Positions 10,392-23,740 are shown, numbered from the stretch's first letter. The stretch is DNA of 64,000 nucleotides from Humulus lupulus (GCF_963169125.1 NC_084794.1:91929018-91993017), one strand, 5' to 3'. The notes: a model not told the origin generated them from the letters alone. Numbers and translations: made by a program.

Positions 10392-11438
10392 TGTTAGGAA
10401 TGATGCTCTTTAAAGCATATGTATTGAACAATGTTTTTATGAAATAAATAAATGAAATGAATTTGAGCATATATTGATTTTATATTGTTATTATTTGAAT
10501 AATATTATATATATAGAAAATTTCCAAATTTGAAATTAACTAATTAAATAATTAATTATAATTTTCAAAATTATTATTATATAATAAAAATAATTAATTT
10601 TTTATTAATTATGTTTTCCTTATTTAAATATGAAAAATAAATTTGATAATTCAAAATTGATTTGAATTTGTTCAGAAATTTATTCAGATAATTAAAATAT
10701 TTATCTGATAAGGTTGGCTATTAGTTTCTAGATATTTTATTATTTTTTAAATAAAAAGATTATTAAATAAATAATAAATAAAATAATTAAGACACTTGCC
10801 CTGAAAAATGACATGTATCACACGCCAGCCACAGTGCTTGCACTGTGATTGGTGTGTGCACTGTGATTGGTGTGTAACAAAGTCCTAGACTCAGTCTTTG
10901 GATGTTTTATTTATTTTATAAATTTAATAATCAAATTGTTTAATTTTAGAATTTTGAATTTTGAATTAAATAATAAAACAATTAAATAGAACATAAGAAT
11001 TCTAGAGACTTCTAAGTGTTGGAGTCAGTTTTTCACAGAGAGAAATATATTTTATCTTTTCTCTAAGCCTGAAAACCAATATCAAGTCCTAATTCTAAGA
11101 TCTCATGTGTTGAGCACATCTTACGGATCACAAAAAATCTCACTATTACTCTACGTGCACACACACACGTCTTGAGGTGTAGAGAACATCTTGGAAGATC
11201 GTGGTCTGAGTACCTGGAGATTGCTAGGATTGGATGTTCGTTGGAGATACAAAAAGATAACAAAGAATCTTGATAGTTCATCATCTAGTATAATCCCTAA
11301 TATTTTCTATTTCATTGATTAATGTATGTATATTAGTGGATTCGTTATTTAAAGTTTGTTTAAATTTTTTTTTTTTGAAATCACTGGGCCCACCACACTG
11401 TGCATTCCGCTGCACACATGGTGAACATGTTACCAACA
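10392..11438 (+). repeat. solo LTR (1047 bp) inside Athila pol
   Basis: Starts TGTTAGG and ends ACCAACA. It is flanked by 5-bp repeats GTCGA (10387-10391) and GTTGA (11439-11443), which differ by one C/T. Removing it rejoins the RT frame from IVVD to QSKIEL. It carries a duplicated CACTGTGATTGGTGTGT (about 10845-10875) and an AGATCTCATGTGTTGAG motif shared with the copia LTR near 30400, so it is probably a copia LTR. Orientation is inferred from that match. Confidence 0.8.
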
Positions 11439-11945
11439 GTTGATCAATCAAAGATTGAACTCGTTTCAAAACTGCCCACCCCCAAGACTGTTAAAGACAT
11501 TCGATCTTTCCTTGGGCATGCATGATTCTATAGAAAGTTAAAACAAATTTTTTTGAGAATCGCTCGCTCTTTGTCAAATCTCCTAGCAAAAGGCACCGTG
11601 TTTAACTAGAAACCCGAGTGTGAGGAGTCTTTCAAAAATCATGTGTGATGCTAGCAATTACGCTATAAGGGTCGTCCTAGGTCAAAGAAGGGAAGGGAAG
11701 CCCTTCATCATCTACTATGGAAGTAGAAATCTTAACAATACTACTAAAAAAGAGTTACTTGTTGTTGTATTCACACTTGACAAGTTTAGTTCCGATCTTA
11801 TTGGTTCACCGATTATGGTCTTTACCGACCATTTCTCCCTTAAAGATCTCATTTCCAAAAAGGATACCAAGGTGTGCTTGATTAGGTGGATCCTTTTGTT
11901 GCAGGAATTTGATCTGACCGAGAAAGACAAGAAATGAGTTAAAAA
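11439..11945 (+). pseudogene. Athila-like pol, end of RT and RNase H part
   Basis: Continuation of the reading interrupted by the solo LTR: KIELVSKLPTPKTVKDIRSFLGH, then [15 protein letters not shown] and [10 protein letters not shown] of the retroviral-type RNase H, ending [14 protein letters not shown]. Stops at GHA* and a missing segment before CDASNYA show it is dead. It ends where a copia LTR begins (about 11948), and no integrase is found on the other side. Confidence 0.75.
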
Positions 11946-12382
11946 AATTTAGGATTTATGCCCTAAAAGCATGTAAAGACATTTTATTGATTTAAATAAA
12001 AATACAACATTATTATATTTGAATGTTATAGTTATTTGCTTGAATAGCTTATATAAATGTAAAGAAAATTTCATATTCATTTATGAGGATATGATCTTGT
12101 ATTAGTACAAGAGAATTAAGATCATATACAATGAATAAAATAGTCAGTAACATGTTAAAGTAAATAATCTTTAATGAATGGTTACTAGTACAGTTTAAGC
12201 ATACGCGATGCAAGTAATCTAGATTCGGATTACTGATGTGGCTAGACATCTTGGTAAAGGTACTGTATATAATAGAGATTATATATGACATGACCGATAT
12301 GAATTAATTATCTTTATAAACTTACTGTTTGCCATAAAGATTTAATTTGTATCATAATAGATGATCATTTGTAGATCAGCCT

Positions 12383-13141
12383 TGTACGCCCTGATTTTCC
12401 AACGAGCTATTAGCGAGCTGAGATACGGCCTTAACTATATCAGCCACGTGGATCCCCCATGACCGGAGCTGTTGTCGTCAGGTCCTACCTCGTTAGCTCA
12501 GGGTATCCAAGGGTTCACCACGATTACTTAAGGACTGAGTCTGGACTCTGAAGGCCACAGGTCGAGGGAAGCATCCAGCTCGTGGTACGAGCTGGAGTTG
12601 GAGGCTTTGACCTTTTGTAAAGTCAACCACGCAAGGCAAGCATGCATATATCAGACATCGCGTGTCTGATATATCCCTGACTTCTTGGACACGCAACATG
12701 AACTTGCGTATTCTGGCACCCACGACTGGGTTGGGCCGTGCGGCCCATTATCCCCCTTACCTATTGATTAGACCACACTTCACGTGTCGCGTTTTAGGAA
12801 TTAATCATGAATGTCACAGAAGTGACATGATAGGTAAGAAGGTCACGGGATGACCTTCTTACCAAATCCCAGGTGCCCTCTCCTATAAATATGGAGACCC
12901 TGGGAGTTGCAAAGGGTTGGATTCTATTGTGTAAGGAAATACTCTGTAAAAGAATACCAAGCATATAACAATAATATTGACTGGTGGAGTAGAAGGATTT
13001 TAACCTTTGAACCACCTAAAAAACGTAATTGTGTCACCAGTCCATCTCCAAAAGATCATTCATCTGTTTTGGTTCATAGTTAAGCACTAATCCCTTCCTC
13101 TTATTTTCTTAATTACATGTTGGCGAAGAACCGCGTCAACA
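12383..13141 (+). repeat. 5' LTR of the complete Tat element (759 bp)
   Basis: TGTACGCC...GTCAACA, with a TATA box (CTATAAATA, about 12893-12901). It has exactly the same length as the copy at 24039-24797. Short inverted repeats such as TATCAGACATCGCG/CGTGTCTGATA lie near 12650-12670. Confidence 0.95.
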
Positions 13142-13165
13142 GTTTGGTGCTTTCATTGAGAGCTA
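13142..13165 (+). promoter_or_regulatory. probable primer-binding region
   Basis: TTTGGTGCTTTCATTGAGAG directly follows the 5' LTR. The TGG would pair with the CCA end of a tRNA. I could not assign the tRNA; it is not the initiator-Met type. Confidence 0.6.
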
Positions 13166-13196
13166 GTCAGATTGGTGCTATCGCAAACATCCAACT

Positions 13197-15626
13197 ATGG
13201 TGACCACTCGATCAAGACACGGTAACGAGGTGGAACAACATGATCGGCAGGAGGCTCATCATACCGCCGTCTTTGGTGAGCAAAATCCTGAAGTCCAGCA
13301 GCGGCTGGGCAAGCATAGAGATGGAGAACACTCAGCTGAGGAGCCAACTAGCGAAAGATAATCAGCAGATCAAGGAGGTGTTGGCCCGACTACCCCCTCT
13401 TACAACCGACGCTAACGTCGGAAAGAGGCAAGGCGAGACTCATAAGTCCCGCCGGGGTAGTCGGTCCAGGCCTAGCCGCTCGGACAGACTGTCGGCATCC
13501 AACTCTATTCCCTCATCGCACCGTCGAGAGGTAAACTTCGAAGAAATGCCTAGAGCCGAACAACAGTATAGCCGCTCGGTTTGAACTTCAACTCCCAGCT
13601 CCCAAACAGCCTTGAGCGTGCCCAGGAGAGCTCGAGGAAACAGCACCAGCCCGTCCCCACCAGCCGTCCTGCGCCTCATCCAGATCGCCAGGCGCGGGAC
13701 CCGCAAGTTGGCAGGGCCGAAAGGCTCCCACCTAACTTGATCCTTCCTGACGGGACTAGGATTGCATCTCCGGTCAGGCATCCTCCGTCTCTAATAAGAT
13801 ATCTGTCTCCTCCTCGGCCCATCCGAGATATTCCAGCTTATGGAAGCAGCAGGAGAAACCCGCCGTCCACAGGACCTTCCCGACGTAGCAGGGCGCCGAG
13901 GGAGAGCCCGGATCTTCACCCCCAAAGGCGGACTCCGAGCTTTTCTAACGGGAGCTACTGGACTAGCAGACGCCGGAGCGACCTTTTTGGCGGAGACCTG
14001 CGTCAACGTTTGAGCTCGGCGCGAAGTCCTCAAACCACACAGATGGGCGACCTGCGGGATCGCCTAAACTCTCATAGGGGGGAACCAAGAGGAGGTGGCA
14101 GCCCTGCTCGCTCAGGGGGAGACCTGTCCGAGATGCGTAACGGTGGGAACGCCCCAAATAACCTATCTCAAGATAGGAGGGGCAATAACCCACCAAACGT
14201 ATACAATGGATCCGGAGCTGTCGAGCAACCCCGGAATAACCAAGGAAATCAGGACAAAACCCTTGAGCGCCTGGCTCAGATGGAGGAGCTGATGAGGAAA
14301 CTCCTGTCGGAAAAAGAGAAAGACGAATATGATTCAGGGGACGAGCTGGAACTCTTCGCCCCCAGCATAGCAGCAACGGCTTACCCACCCGGTTTCCGTA
14401 TGCCGCACCTGTCCAAGTTCAACGGAGATGGAGACCCGTCGGATCATCTGGGGATGTTCAACACCCTGATGATGGCCCGCAACATTGGCCCCGAGCTGAG
14501 GTATCTGATATTTCCCTCCACACTGACTGGACCAGCTAGGCAGTGGTTCAAACAAAGCAAAAGACAATCCATCAGTTCCTGGAAAACTTTCTCTGCTGAC
14601 TTTAAAAGGGAATTCCGAGCCTCCCAGGCTGTCTGTGTCAAGGCCGACTCTCTGGCTAACGTGAGACAGCAGCCCGACGAGCCTCTAAAAGCTTACCTGA
14701 GCAAGTTCGCGAATGTCGCTGCTCGGGCCAGAGACGCAGATGGCAGCTCCAAGCTCATGGCCTTGAGAACTGGAATCCTCGTCGGAGGGGGACTCTGGAA
14801 AGAAATACAAATGAAGGGAGTTAGCTCAGTGAATGAGTTCCTAAATAGGGCCCAGAAATGGATCAACTTGGAGGAGGCCGAAGCCTCAGCTGCGGGAACC
14901 AGCCAGGTCCCTGAGCAGCCCGCTGGAGTGGGAACGGAGGTCGTGACAGCGACCCAGAACGTTACACAGAATAACCAGTTCGGTGGAGGCAAAAGAAAGG
15001 GGAACGGCGAGGGCAACCAGGACGACCCAAAGAAGAATAAGTCCATAGACAAATTTAAGCCGGTCTACGCGACTTATACAGAACTCACCCACTCTAGGGA
15101 GAGCATCTTCCTGGCGAATTCTGCTCGCCTCCCCTGGAAGAAGCCAAAGCCGTTAAAGCACCAGAAGGGGAAGAGAGACACCTCCAAGTTTTGCCGTTTC
15201 CACAACGACGTTGGCCACAATACCGATGATTGTAGGCATTTGAAAGATGAGATCGAAACTCTCATCAGAGCTGGCCCCTTGGCTCAGTACGCACGGAATA
15301 GGGTTCCAGCAAGCCGACCTGCTCTGGAAGCCCCGATCAGCCAGTCCGGGTCTCGGGTTGATCAAGACGTCCCTCCTCCAGTGATAGGAGGAGAGATATC
15401 CACAATCTCGGGAGGTCCACACTTAGCTGGCACGAGCAGGGGTGCCCAAAAGAGGTACATAAACGAACTCAAGGCGCATAATGGAGTAGAGTTCGTCCCG
15501 GAGCAGCGTCTGCCAAAGCAGCAACGATTGGAGAGGCAACTGATCATTTTTACAGAAGAAGATGCGGGCCATGTCCAGTTCCCTCATAACGACCCTCTGG
15601 TAGTAGCAGTGCAGCTCGCTAATTGA
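13197..15626 (+). pseudogene. Tat gag
   Basis: Capsid polyprotein of the element. The ATG at 13197 opens MVTTRSRHGNEVEQHD, and the frame shifts near 13310 and back near 13580, so the N-terminus is broken. The long open stretch 13581-15626 starts at a non-ATG codon and is an internal part. It has an Arg/Ser/Pro-rich region, then the Retrotrans_gag region (FNGDGDPSDHLGMF ... GPARQWF ... FKREFRASQA, about 14410-14900). A zinc-knuckle-like CRFHNDVGHNTDDC follows (about 15190). An in-frame TGA at 15624-15626 separates it from the protease. Confidence 0.85.
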
Positions 15627-18600
15627 AGGGTTAGGAGGGTGCTGATAGATAATGGGAGCTCAGTAAACCTTCTATTCCGGTCCACGCTGGAGAAGATGGG
15701 TTTAACTATCGCCGAGCTGAAGGCGACCTCCATAATGCTGCATGGTTTTTTGGGAGAAGGATCAGCGGCCATAGGGACGATCGAGCTGGTGATCACCCTA
15801 GGAGAAGGACCTCGGACAGTCTCCAAACTCCTCGAGTTTGTGGTCGTCGATTGCTCCGCTGCATACAATGCTATTTTGGGTCGACCCACACTCATAGCTT
15901 TTGAGGCCATCACCTCCGTTCGCCACCTCGCACTGAAATTCCCTTCTTCCATGGGAATATGCACGATCCGTGGTGATCAGCTCATTGCCAGGGAATGCTA
16001 AAGCATTTCCATGAAGGGAAAATCAAAACCCGGGCAGCTAGCAATGGCCATCCAAGGTGGAGGAGAGGAATCTCAGGAACCTTTAGCTGATCCTGAGATT
16101 GAAAAACCTCAAAGTGCCGGAGGGGAAAATATCGTCTTAAGTGAGGATATTGACCCCCGAATAGGCGAGGACAAGTCCGAGCTCCAGGATATTGAAGAGC
16201 TCGAAGAAATGAACATCGATCCACAAAATCCTTCACGGACGGTCAAGCTCGAGAAAAGCCTCTGTAACGAGAGGAAGGCGGAGCTGGTTAAGTTTCTGCA
16301 GGATAACCTGGATGTGTTTGCATGGTCGCATGAGGACATGGTGGGAATCGGTCCAAATGTCATCATGCACACCCTTCATCTGGACAAGAGCGTCCCTGCG
16401 AAGTCCCAGAAGCAGAGGCGCCTGGGAACAACCCGGGCTGATTCCTTAGAGGAAGAAGTAGCCCGGCTCAAGAAATGCGGCTTTATCCATGAAGCCAAGT
16501 TTCCGACTTGGGTCGCCAACCCCGTGTTGGTCCCGAAGCCCAACGGGAAGTGGAGGACTTGCATCAACTTCCCCGACCTGAATAAAGCCTGCCCCAAAGA
16601 TTGTTTTCCCTTGCCAAGAATTGACCAATTGGTGGATGCCACAGCGGGGCACGAGCTCATGTCCTTTATGGATGCGTACTCAGGCTACAACCAAATTTCC
16701 ATGAATCCGGCGGACCAGGAGCACACCAGCTTCATGACCCCGACTAACGTCTATTGTTACAAGGTCATGCCATTCAGGTTGAAGAACGCCGGTGCTACGT
16801 ACCAGAGGTTAGTAAATAGAATGTTCGCCAGCCAGATCGGGAAGAACATGGAAGTGTACGTTGATGATATACTGGTTAAGTCAAGGATTGTCGATAACCA
16901 TGTTTCCGACCTGGAGGAGTGCTTCAAGATACCATGGGAGTATGTCATGAGGCTTAATCCGCAGAAGTGCACTTTTGGAGTCGCATCTGGAAAATTCCTG
17001 GGTTTCATCGTCAATACCCGAGGAATCGAGGCAAACCCCGACAAGATTAGGTCATTACTCGAGCTTCCCTCACCCAGGTCGCGCAAAAACGTCCAAGGCC
17101 TGACAGGAAGGGTGGCAACCCTCAATCGGTTTATTTCAAAATCCACCGATAAGTGCCTGCCATTCTACAACCTGCTCCGAGGAAATAAGAAGTTCGAATG
17201 GACAGAAGAGTGCGAAAGTGCTTTCCTCGACCTGAAGGCACATCTGGCCGAGCCACCCGTACTATCCAAACCAAAGGCAGGAGAGCCCCTTTTTCTCTAC
17301 CTAGCTGTCACAGAGGATGCAGCTAGTGTCGTATTGGTTCGAGAAGAAGACCGGGTTCAGAAACCGGTCTACTACATCAGCAAGAGACTTCTCGGAGCTG
17401 AATCTCGATACCCATTGATGGAAAAATTGGCGTTCTGCCTCACCACGGCCTCCTGAAAGCTCAGTCCGTACTTCCAGTCCCACTCAATACACGTCATAAC
17501 CGATCAACCTTTAAGGCAGGTTTTGCAAAAACCTGAAGCATCGGGACGCCTATTAAAGTGGGCTATCAAACTCAGTCAGTTCGAGATTTTATACACCCCA
17601 CGAACTGCTATAAAAAGTCAGGCCCTGGCCGATTTTGTAGCAGAGTGCATAGGATTCCGGGAGGATCCTGTAGAAGACTCACCCCAGCTCACCTAGGCCC
17701 AAGCGTCATGGAAGATCTTCGTAGACGGTTCATCCAATGAGAACGGCTCCGGGGCTGGAATCATTTTGATATCCCCCGAGGGACATAGATTCCACTCGGC
17801 GCTGAGATTCGGATTCAAGGCCTCCAACAACGAGGCTGAATACGAAGCTTTGCTGGCCGGACTAAGAATAGCCGAGGAGCTGAAGGCGAGATCCGTCCAG
17901 TGCTTCAGTGACTCCCAGCTCGTGGTAAACCAGGTGCTGGGCGAGTATCAGGCATGAGGACCCAAGATGGCTGCATACCTGGCAAAGGTAAAAGTCGAAC
18001 TGTCCGCGTTTGGGCGAGGCTCAATCGAGTAGATACCTCGGGAGCAGAACGCTAACGCAGACGCTCTTGCCAAGCTCGCCACCTCCGGGGAGACGGAGGC
18101 TTTGGGATTAGTTCCGGTAGAGTTCTTGGAAAAATCGAGTATAGAAGAAGTCAGGACGGAGGTCGAGATGATCGACGCTAGGCTGACCTGGATGACCCCC
18201 ATCCTTGAGTATCTCACCGAGGGGAAGCTACCTGAAGGGCGTAATGATGCGCGGCGGGTACTGTACCAGGCCCCAAGGTATACGATGGTAGATGGGATAC
18301 TGTATCGACGTGGGCACTCCTTACCTCTCCTACGATGTGTTCTTCCGGGCGAAGCAAAGGCCATCCTGCAGGAAGTGCATGAGGGTTTTTGCGGGGATCA
18401 CACTGGGGGGAAAAGCTTGGCCCTAAAGGTCCTGAGGCAAGGATATTACTGGCCCACTCTATCCAAGGACTCGATCTCGTATGTCAAGAAATGTGACAAG
18501 TGCCAGCAGTTCACCACAGTTGCACGAGCTCCCCCAGTCGAACTAAAGATGATCTCTTCCCCGTGGCCATTTATGGTCTGGGAAATCGACTTGGTTGGCG

Positions 18601-19423
18601 CCCTCCCTACTGGAAAGGGCGGGGTCCAATACGCTGTGGTGGCCATCGACTACTTCACGAAGTGGGCTGAGGCAGAACCTTTGGCAACAATAACTTCCAA
18701 AAAAGTCCTCGATTTCGTGGTTAAGAGCATTATCTGCCGATTCGGGCTGCCCAAGAAAATTGTTTCCGACAATGGGACTCAGTTCGACAGCGACCTATTC
18801 ACCGACTTTTGTGAAAGGTATGGGATCGTGAAAAGCTTCTCGTCCGTGGCCTATCCTCAGGCAAATGGCCAGGTCGAGGCCATCAATAAGACCCTAAATG
18901 CGAGCCTCAAGAAGAGACTAGACAAAGCTAAGGGGGTCTGGCCAGAACAGCTCCCCCAGGTTCTGTGGGCATACTGGACCTCGCATCAGACTCCTACGGG
19001 TCATACTCCTTTCTCCCTGGCTTTTGGGAGTGAGACAGTCCTCCCTGTGGAGATTAAGGTACCTTTGCATAGAGTCCAGGCATATGACCAGGACCGCAAC
19101 CACGAGCTACTTTGTGCTTCCCTTGACTTGGTTGATGAAAGACGAGAAGATTCGCAACTCCAGCTCGCACATTACCAGCAAAAATCACTCGTTATTTCAA
19201 CTCAAAAGTCAAAAAGAGTGCCTTTAGCATTGGCGACCTGGTCCTCAGGAGGATTTTCTTAGCCGATAAAGATCCCAAAGATGGAGTATTGGGACCGAAC
19301 TGGGAAGGGCCATATCAAATCATCGAGGTCATTAAAGAAGGAACTTACAAATTAGCTCGGCTCGATGGAGGGGCAATCCCACGAACTTGGAACGCCATCC
19401 ATTTGAAGAGATATTATCAATGA
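15627..19423 (+). pseudogene. Tat pol: protease, RT, two RNase H domains, integrase
   Basis: Protease IDNGSSVNLLF (about 15645). RT with YVDD (about 16858-16870) and KVMPFRLKNAGATYQRL. Retroviral-type RNase H to about 17600. A second, archaeal-type RNase H follows: FVDGSSNENGSGAG, NNEAEYEALLAGL, FSDSQLVVNQV and NADALAKLA (17715-18080). Integrase has H-H-C-C (HEGFCGDH ... CDKC) and D-D-E in WEIDLVG, VSDNGTQFD and NGQVEA. The C-terminus ends AIHLKRYYQ before TGA (19421-19423). In-frame stops lie at about 15999, 17454, 17694, 17955 and 18031, with a frameshift near 19180. Two TGA and one TAG stand where Arg or Gln fit, as if by C-to-T change. Confidence 0.9.
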
Positions 19424-19568
19424 CACCCTTGTAAGGCCTAAAAGGCCATTTTTTATGTATTAAGCAATGAGAATTAACTTTTCATTTATGATTGTACATG
19501 TTTACAAGTGTAATCTAAAGTAACCACGAAAGACCCTTTCCTAGTTACTTGGGGGGCATATGGTGCCT

Positions 19569-20160
19569 GGATATAACCAGGTCGCCTTATAGACTTAGAA
19601 GTTAATTTAAATCGATTGATCATTGTTTTTCTTAAAGAGCACGAGATATTGATAAAAATTAACGCGAACTAAGTTTTCAAACTAAGTTCCTGGACATAAC
19701 TAGGTCATAAAGCTTAGAAGTTAATTTAAATCGATTGATCGTTGTTTTTCTTAAAGAGCACGAGATATTGATAAAAATTAACGTGAATTAAGTTTTCAAA
19801 CTCAGTTCCTGGACATAACCAGGTCATAAAGCTTAGAAGTTAATTTAAATCGATTGATCGTTGTTTTTCTTAAAGAGCACGAGATATTGATAAAAATTAA
19901 CGCGAACTACGTTTTCAAACTAAGTTCCTGGACATAACCAGGTCATAAAGCTTAGAAGTTAATTTAAATCGATTGATCGTTGTTTTTCTTAACGAGCACG
20001 AGATATTGATAAAAATTAACACGAACTAAGTTTTCAAACTAAGTTCCTGGACATAACCAGGTCATAAAACTTAGAAGTTAATTTAAATCGATTGATCGTT
20101 GTTTTTCTTAAAGAGCACGAGAAATTGATAGAAATTAACGCGAACTAAGTTTTTCAAAGT
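19569..20160 (+). repeat. 119-bp tandem repeat, five copies
   Basis: GTTAATTTAAATCGATTGAT recurs at 19601, 19720, 19839, 19958 and 20077, an exact 119-bp period. Each unit also has CACGAGATATTGATA and CCTGGACATAACCAGGTC, a near-palindrome. It lies between the end of pol and the end of the antisense gene, a common place for satellite-like arrays in Tat elements. Confidence 0.95.
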
Positions 20161-20312
20161 AGTAACTAAAATGCGTAAAGGCAAAAGGAAATAAACCAAT
20201 TAAAAGAAAAAATTGATAAAACCAATTGTCTCGAGGTGGAAAAACCTCATGCAAAGTTACAAACAAAAAAAAAATGAGAATATTAAAGGAAAGGGTGCGA
20301 AAAAGAAAGGCC

Positions 20313-23300
20313 CTAAGCTCCACCAGGCTGCCCCGAGGAGGTCGTTGTCTCGTCCTCCTGCTCGGCCATGACGGGTGCCTCCACGGTCTCAGAAGGTGCC
20401 TCCTGCTGGAGGCGAGCTTTGAACCCCTCCAGGAAGACCTCCATGTCCGCTCCTAAGAAGGAGAAGTCGCCGTCCGGATTATAGGCCCAGAAATGGTAGA
20501 GCATGTCCTCCATGGCGGTGCTGGAGGCTGCCTTAGCCTCCTCAGCCCCAGCCTTCGCAGAGTCTAGCTCGACTAGCGCGGCAGCGAGGGTGGCTTTGGT
20601 AGCCTCGGCCTCTTGATGCTTGGGACGGGCTTCTTCTAGCTCGGCCTGTACAGCTGCCAGAGCATCCTTGGCTTCCTTTTCCTTCTGTTGGGCCGTCTGC
20701 AAGGAAGTCTGATGGGCGGCCAAAGCCGCCTGATGCTCTCCCCTCATATCCTCGAGTTGGGCCTTGGCCCTGGCTATGCTCCGGTGAAGGGCCAAGACGC
20801 TCTGCAAAAACAGAGGCAATTTCCTTAGAATAAAAAAAGGAGAGGAAAAACAGGGCAAGGCATGACAATCAAAAATAAGGGTAAAGTCAGCTTACCGTTA
20901 GGGCCATGCCCAATGAAGATTCCATTACGCCCACCGGGCTCCTTGTTTCGATGGCCCGCAACTCCCTCTCGTTGAAGCGGTAGAAGTGGTCGACGGCGTA
21001 GCTCGCCGTCTCATACACCGTCCCCCGAAAGACATCTGGAATCTTCTCCAGGGCTTGGGGGTCCACCGGGATACGCACCTCGGGGGGCGCAGTTGCCGAA
21101 GCCCCAAGCTTCGCCCCTGTGTCCCGGACGAAGGCCGGAGCTCACGGAGGGGGTGGGGGTATGTTCCTCACTACAGCAGGGGGTTCAGTTTCCTCGGCCT
21201 GGGCAGCTGGGGGCTGCTCTTTCCCCTTTGCAGGGGACTTGGTTGGGGTACCAGCAGCTTTCTTCGCCACCCAGAGCTTCTTCATTTTTGGCCCAGAGGC
21301 CCCAGCTGAGGAGTTCCCTCTGGTGAACATAGCTCGCAGATTTTTTCCCCCGGGCTGAGACATCTCCTCTGGAAAAATAAAGACAACATCAATATATCAG
21401 TAAGCAGTCATGCAAAAACAAAAACAAGGGGGAAAAAAGGGAAACTCAAGTATATATATATACTAAAGGGAATCCTACCCCCCGAGCTAGAAGAGGAATC
21501 TATGGTCACGACCATCGGCCCTGGAGCTTCTGCGAGGGATCCTAAGACAATTACTTCTCGAGCTAGCGCGGGTTCTGGATCCGAGGCTAGCTCAGGACTA
21601 GACTCTTCGACGTATTGCCTAAGACCCGGAGCTACGGCACCCTCCCGGAGTGATGGCCATGACCGAAGGTTGGTCCCATACTCCTCGAATAGCACCGACC
21701 TAAAGGCTAGGGTGTTTTCTACAACTATGGTACCCCTAGGGCGGCTACTTTCGTAATCCAACACGAGTTGGTCAACGCAATGGAGCAGGGTTACATCAAA
21801 GTCTGGGTCACTTCGATGGCATTGGACGAGCTGTTTGGGATTGAACCTAGCTAGCCGGGGATCTGCAGTGGCCCTATCTATGTTCCTAAACATATATGGG
21901 TTACCTTGGCCGGAGGGACCTGCAGCTGCTTCGGACCGGATCCTCTCCTCGTCCGTCCTTTGGGCGACCTCCAGTGCCCGCTTCCTCGTCCTCACGTGGG
22001 GCACCTCATCCTCCTCGTCCTCATCCCCTGCGACCTCCTCCTAGGGGATGGCCCTCATCTCGCGGGCTGGGGGAGGCACCCGGGGCCTCCTCGGGTTCAG
22101 AGTCTGGCCTGGGGAGATCAGCTTGCAGGCCAGCATCGTCTCGTCTGTCACGAGCTGGCGATAGTCCTTTTCACTGGGGGGCAAGCCCGCCAGTGTCTCG
22201 TACTGGCTCCCGAGGATCACAGACTTCTCTGTCCTCGCGAAGATAGCTGCAGAATTATTCTAAATCAGAAATGGATACAGGGGGGAGCTAACCGATACTT
22301 AACTTACAAGCTAAGGATGAAAAGTACTTACGAGGACGGTTGAAATTAGTGCAGGTCGCAGTTGCGAAACCCCTTGGGCATAAAGAACTAGTCTTTGAAG
22401 TCGTTGGGGTGGCTGGGCAGCTCGATGACCGCAGCCGTATTTGGAAACCAGGTTAAGTAATAGAACCTGTTGCCTCGCCCCCGCTGCTCCGGGATGGCCT
22501 TGAGGCAGAAGAAGTATAAGATATCTGCCGGAGTGGGAACCTCCCACTCCTGTTTCAGGAACAGATATCTCAACCCCGCCAACAAACGATAGGAGTTGGG
22601 GGGGAGCTGGAAAGGATCCAACCTCACGTAGTTGAGGAAGTCGACGAAGTACTGATCCAGCGGGAGGAAAGCCCCGGCTTTGAAGTGCTCGTCACTCCAG
22701 GCCGCGAACTCCTCGTCGAGCGGTGCGCAGCTCCGCTCACCTTCTGCGTGAGGTCGGGCGATCAGGGCGCCCCTCCCCAGTTCGATGCCATGGGAAAGGA
22801 ATATCTTATTCACTTTCCCCTGATTGGTGATCTTCGAAATGATCCTCTCGGCCTCGAAGAAAGTGTCGGGCGCCACCTCGAGCTCCTACTCCACGACCGG
22901 CCCGAAGACACGAATTGGGGAGTCCGTCATCACCTCTTTTCCCTTGGATTGTTGGCAGGCCGAGCTGTCGCGCGGTCCTCTTTGGAGCATTCTTCTTGGG
23001 TGCCATATGGTCGCCTAGGGAACAAAAGAAAATATTTTCAGAAAAGGAGACCTAAGCATAAGGGAGAATCAAATGGGGTGTTTCCTTTGCACGAGCTGAG
23101 GTAATCTCAGCCCGTGGAGAGTGAGACCACACGGTTCTATGAACACGCGCCTGTGCTCCCAACAGATCCCCGATTACTCAGAATTCGTGTGTCAGGAGCC
23201 TCAGGATAGAAATTTGCCTTGGAAGGAAAGTTTCAGTAGGCAAGAGAGGCAAACCCTCCTGTGAAGCATGTCCGCTAAGCTACCCGATTTTGCACCCAAA

Positions 23301-23740
23301 ATACTAGATATTTTAAACAAGCATACCAAAAGTCCTACCCAGAAAATTTCCCCAGAAAATGCACCCTATAAACCGTGTCTCTAAATGGTTTTCCACTACA
23401 AGCGATACCCTGACCTAAAAGACTTTCACCCTTCATACCCACAAAAAACCAACAAAACTGTGCATGCGGCTACAGTAAATATTTACCTAGGCTACAGTGA
23501 AGAATAATTTCAAAACATGCACAGTCAGGGGACTTACAGAGTGTTCTGGTTGAGAAGGGGATGAAGGGATCGCCTAGGTTGGGGCTTCGTCGGAGTAGTT
23601 GATTCCAAGGCTTCAAGGGAGCCCTTACACCTGAACTTCTTAAGCGCTGGGAATGGCAGCCGGAAAGAAGAGGGTTTTTCTTTTGAAGATGAAGAAGAGA
23701 GAAGAAGAAGAAAAATTCTGAAACATTTCAAATGAACGGG
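20313..23740 (-). pseudogene. antisense gene of the complete Tat element, five exons
   Basis: Minus strand, with a TATA box at 23767-23773. The leader with a (TTC)n tract ends at a GTAAG donor (23537). Introns follow by GT-AG: 23015-23537, 22247-22331, 21369-21478 and 20802-20895. The ATG at 23006 opens MAPKKNAPKRTARQL. Exon 2 has the Transposase_28-type (PF04195) region AGAFLPLDQYFVDFLNYV ... SYRLLAGLRYLFL. Exon 3 gives KDYRQLVTDETMLACKL and RTRKRALEVAQ. Exon 4 is MSQPGGKNLRAMF with a Lys/Pro-rich tract and ends MESSLGMAL. Exon 5 is an Ala/Glu/Lys coiled coil ending SSGQPGGA. Breaks are a frameshift near 22950, a stop at 22390, a shift near 22345, a stop near 22040 and a TGA near 21140. The function of the family is unknown. 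Confidence 0.75.

Noticed and set aside
13240..13584. Separate small gene before gag
   Set aside because: It is the same gag read in a shifted frame; frames on both sides join at about 13310 and 13580.
20135..20323. 62-residue minus-strand frame with hydrophobic segments
   Set aside because: It lies beyond the stop of the antisense gene in AT-rich repeat sequence, with no supporting motif.
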